A DNA stretch of 64,000 nt, taken from JANYHH01 sp965249745 (GTDB lineage: Bacteria > Deinococcota > Deinococci > Deinococcales > JAAFIG01). Each line of letters starts with the position of its first letter. Position 1 is the first letter of the stretch. Below are positions 62,032-64,000 of the stretch, in pieces. The DNA is taken from assembly GCA_965249745.1 (NCBI GenBank), contig OZ252252.1, positions 4,712,001 to 4,776,000 of the forward strand, read 5' to 3'. The notes under the pieces are model-generated. The model searched no databases and was not told the DNA's origin. It saw only the letters and a program-made list of their open reading frames with translations. The position numbers and the translations under genes were made by a program.

Positions 62032-64000
62032 ATGAAGCATGCCTCTCGCCGCTCAAGCCATGACACCCTCGAGCCGCTTTCGGGGGTGAATGCCCGTGCC
62101 GTACCGAATGACCTGCGGGCGCTGCTGGAACCGAAATTCCAGCACAATTTGGGGAACATTCAGATCTTCGAGGACCAGCAATTCGCCCGGCAGTTCGGCG
62201 CGAGGGCGCTGACCGTCGGATCCGATATCGTGCTCGCCGAGGCTGCTGATAATCTACCCACTTCAAAATCTCAGGCAAAGGTCTTGACGCACGAGATCGC
62301 GCACGCGGTTCAGCACGAACGCTTCGGGTCGAATCAGGCGAAAACGGTCAGTCAGCCGCACGACGCCAGCGAAACCGAGGCGCACACCGCCACAGAGAAC
62401 GCGCTGAGCGGCCTCTCGAGCGCCAGCGCGCAAACGGCCAGCTTGCAAGCCGCGCCGAGTGCCGCCGTGTCCCTGTGGCCCGAATGGCTGTCCAGCGCCG
62501 CCTCGAGCGTCAGCAGTGCGGTCGGGGGCGTCTTCACGAGTGACCCGGCTCCGGCAGCGCCGCCCCCACCCACCCCAGTCGTTGCGGCTGCGCCCACCGA
62601 GACCGTTTCCAGTTCGGCAACCTCGAGCGGCGCGGTAATAGCCTCGAGCGGTACAGCGACAGCCTCGAGCGGCGCGGCTGTTCCTGGCGCTGCCCCAGCG
62701 CCCGCCCCGCCCGCCGTCAACCAGGAGGCGATGGACGCGGCCGCCGCCAGTATCTTCCGCGCCGTGGACGGCATCGGTACCGACGAGGACGCGATTCACG
62801 CTGCCCTGCGCGGTCGCTCGCCCGCCGAGGCGCAAGCGATCCGGGCCGCTTATCAGGCGCATTACGGTCGTGACCTGGACGCGGAACTCGAGGATGAGCT
62901 GTCAGATACGGACTTGGCGCAGGCGCAGGCGGCGCTGTCCGCCGATCCGGTGGCCGCGGCCGCCGCCACACTGGTGAACGCGGCTGACGGCGTGGGAACC
63001 AACGAGGAAGCGATTCAGCAGACGCTCCGGGGCATCACCGATCCCGAACAGCGGGCGGCGGTCGCCGCCGAGTACCAGCGGCGCACCGGGCAGAGCTTGG
63101 ACGACATGTTGAGTGATGAACTCTCCGACAGCGACCTCGAGATTTCGCAGCATCTGGCAACCGGAGATGTCACGGGCGCGGACGCGGCGGCATTGGATGC
63201 CGCGATGCACGACACGACCCTGGGCGTGGACTGGGGGACCGACGAGGAGCGTATCAACAGCGTTTTGGAGGGGGTGACCGATCCTGAGCAGCGCCAACGC
63301 CTGCTGGACACCTATCAGACGCGTACCGGGCACAGCCTGAGCGCCGACATGACGGATGAACTCTCCGGCACGGAGCTGGACATCTCGGCGCGACTGTCCG
63401 AGGGCGACCGCACGGGCGCGGCGGCGGCCCGTATGGCGAACGCCGCCGACGGCTTAGGCACCGACGAGGACACGATCTTCCGGCAATTGGAAGGGCGGCC
63501 GCCTGCGGAGCGCGAGGCGATTATCGCGGCCTACAACACGCGCTACGGCAGCACAATGGGAAATTTCGATGCCATGATCGCCGACGAGATGGGCGAGATG
63601 GACGGTGAGCGAGCGCACCAACTGGCGGACCACGGTCAGCTCGATCCGGTCTTCGCGCTCCGCTACGCCCAGGACGGGATCGGGACCGACGAGGACATGA
63701 TTCGCGGCGCACTCCGGGGTCACAGCGCCGCCGAGATCGCGGACATTCAGGCGCGCTATCAGGACGCGACCGGCGTGGACCTGCGCGAGGACTTGGGGAG
63801 TGAACTGAGCGGACGCGACGAGCATTACATCATGCAGATGATGCGCGGCGAACCCGCGAACATCCAGGAGCGGCTCTCTCGAGCCAACGAGGATTACGAT
63901 TTCGAGCGCGGGTCCGGCGCGGGCGTCTTGGGCGGTTTCACCGATCTCTTTTACGACGCGGGCGGCATGGTGGACGCGCAGCACGACCGACTGGGCGGCT
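62032..64000 (+). CDS. eCIS-core (DUF4157-like) HExxH domain with five annexin-like repeats, cut at window edge
   Basis: Open from ATG 62032 to the end of the window with no stop (656+ residues). Residues ~30-100 include 'VLTHEIAHAVQH' (His87-Glu88-x-x-His91), as in the DUF4157 eCIS-core zinc-peptidase-like domain found on extracellular contractile injection system effectors. A Pro/Ala/Ser-rich linker (about 120-235) follows. Five annexin-like repeats then begin (about 240-640), each with a G-[IVL]-GT-[DN]-E calcium-loop motif such as GIGTDE, GVGTNE, WGTDE, GLGTDE, GIGTDE and a helical 'LRGRSPAEAQAI' pattern. It may be a cargo or tube-loaded protein of an injection system; no other eCIS gene is in view. 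Confidence 0.78.
   Translation, partial: MKHASRRSSHDTLEPLSGVNARAVPNDLRALLEPKFQHNLGNIQIFEDQQFARQFGARALTVGSDIVLAEAADNLPTSKSQAKVLTHEIAHAVQHERFGSNQAKTVSQPHDASETEAHTATENALSGLSSASAQTASLQAAPSAAVSLWPEWLSSAASSVSSAVGGVFTSDPAPAAPPPPTPVVAAAPTETVSSSATSSGAVIASSGTATASSGAAVPGAAPAPAPPAVNQEAMDAAAASIFRAVDGIGTDEDAIHAALRGRSPAEAQAIRAAYQAHYGRDLDAELEDELSDTDLAQAQAALSADPVAAAAATLVNAADGVGTNEEAIQQTLRGITDPEQRAAVAAEYQRRTGQSLDDMLSDELSDSDLEISQHLATGDVTGADAAALDAAMHDTTLGVDWGTDEERINSVLEGVTDPEQRQRLLDTYQTRTGHSLSADMTDELSGTELDISARLSEGDRTGAAAARMANAADGLGTDEDTIFRQLEGRPPAEREAIIAAYNTRYGSTMGNFDAMIADEMGEMDGERAHQLADHGQLDPVFALRYAQDGIGTDEDMIRGALRGHSAAEIADIQARYQDATGVDLREDLGSELSGRDEHYIMQMMRGEPANIQERLSRANEDYDFERGSGAGVLGGFTDLFYDAGGMVDAQHDRLGG

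Larger units (their letters stand above)
1..64000. repeat. CTCGAG as a highly iterated palindrome
   Basis: CTCGAG recurs throughout in all codon frames and in gaps. Seven occur in 21201-21582 and three in 23356-23389, where less than one would be expected by chance. It is absent from 53670 to 55266, 55297 to 56123 and the two hsdS recognition-domain stretches, all AT-rich and probably foreign. It behaves like HIP1 in cyanobacteria. Its role is unknown. Confidence 0.9.

Noticed and set aside
62263..63984. Minus-strand frames under the annexin-repeat gene
   Set aside because: They mirror the repeated coding sequence on the plus strand; the plus frame has HExxH and annexin motifs.

Overview
The window is high-GC bacterial DNA. 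Its gene content and order suggest the Deinococcota (Deinococcus-Thermus): a compact rimP-nusA-ylxR-infB cluster with a short (613 aa) IF-2, a PilT ATPase, a PreP-like M16 peptidase, and many DinB-like and secreted proteins. This placement is an inference from content; no rRNA or tRNA gene is visible. The palindrome CTCGAG is strikingly over-represented in genes and especially between them (seven copies in 21201-21582), like a highly iterated palindrome. It is missing from AT-rich tracts that look foreign.

Layout. 1-1.6 kb: 3' part of an oligopeptide-binding protein. 1.7-13 kb: a SARP-like (BTAD/NB-ARC/TPR) regulator and a surface/secreted locus: a collagen-like protein with a mini-lipoprotein, and divergently a RiPP-like precursor with a lasso-type leader, translationally coupled to an FG-GAP lipoprotein. 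Both promoters carry the same direct repeat followed by 8 nt and TAAGCT. A beta-helix-type lipoprotein shares its N-terminal domain with the FG-GAP protein. 13-18 kb: an aldo/keto reductase, then a CGNR regulator divergent from a PPOX/DsrE/hydrolase/DUF1348-like/deaminase operon with an obvious promoter and inverted-repeat operator. 18-27 kb: a P-loop protein, an araB remnant, pilT, an M23 peptidase and a four-gene operon of a VWA membrane protein and secreted paralogs. 27-37 kb: mdh, a polytopic membrane protein, a SWIM protein, a two-component system, HAD-lysA and DinB proteins. 37-42 kb: a type IIG-like restriction-modification enzyme in a three-gene overlapping operon. 42-48 kb: metallo-hydrolase, a frameshifted Na+/H+ antiporter and the PreP-like peptidase. 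48-52.5 kb: the NusA/IF-2 operon with promoter, leader hairpin and terminator.

53-60 kb is the most distinctive region. Next to a duplicated 3' end of infB lies a five-gene operon (hsdM, a DUF1016/YhcG-type PD-(D/E)XK nuclease, hsdS, a PtuA-like ATPase, a PtuB-like HNH nuclease). Every junction is a 4-nt ATGA overlap and no hsdR is present. It looks like a composite anti-phage system pairing a type I methylase/specificity module with Septu-like effectors. The window ends with nnr (NAD(P)HX repair) and, running off the right edge, a protein joining an eCIS-core (DUF4157-like) HExxH domain to five annexin-like repeats.

Several genes (antiporter, araB remnant, two small genes, the infB copy) carry single-base frameshifts, some at homopolymers. 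These may be true decay or sequence errors.
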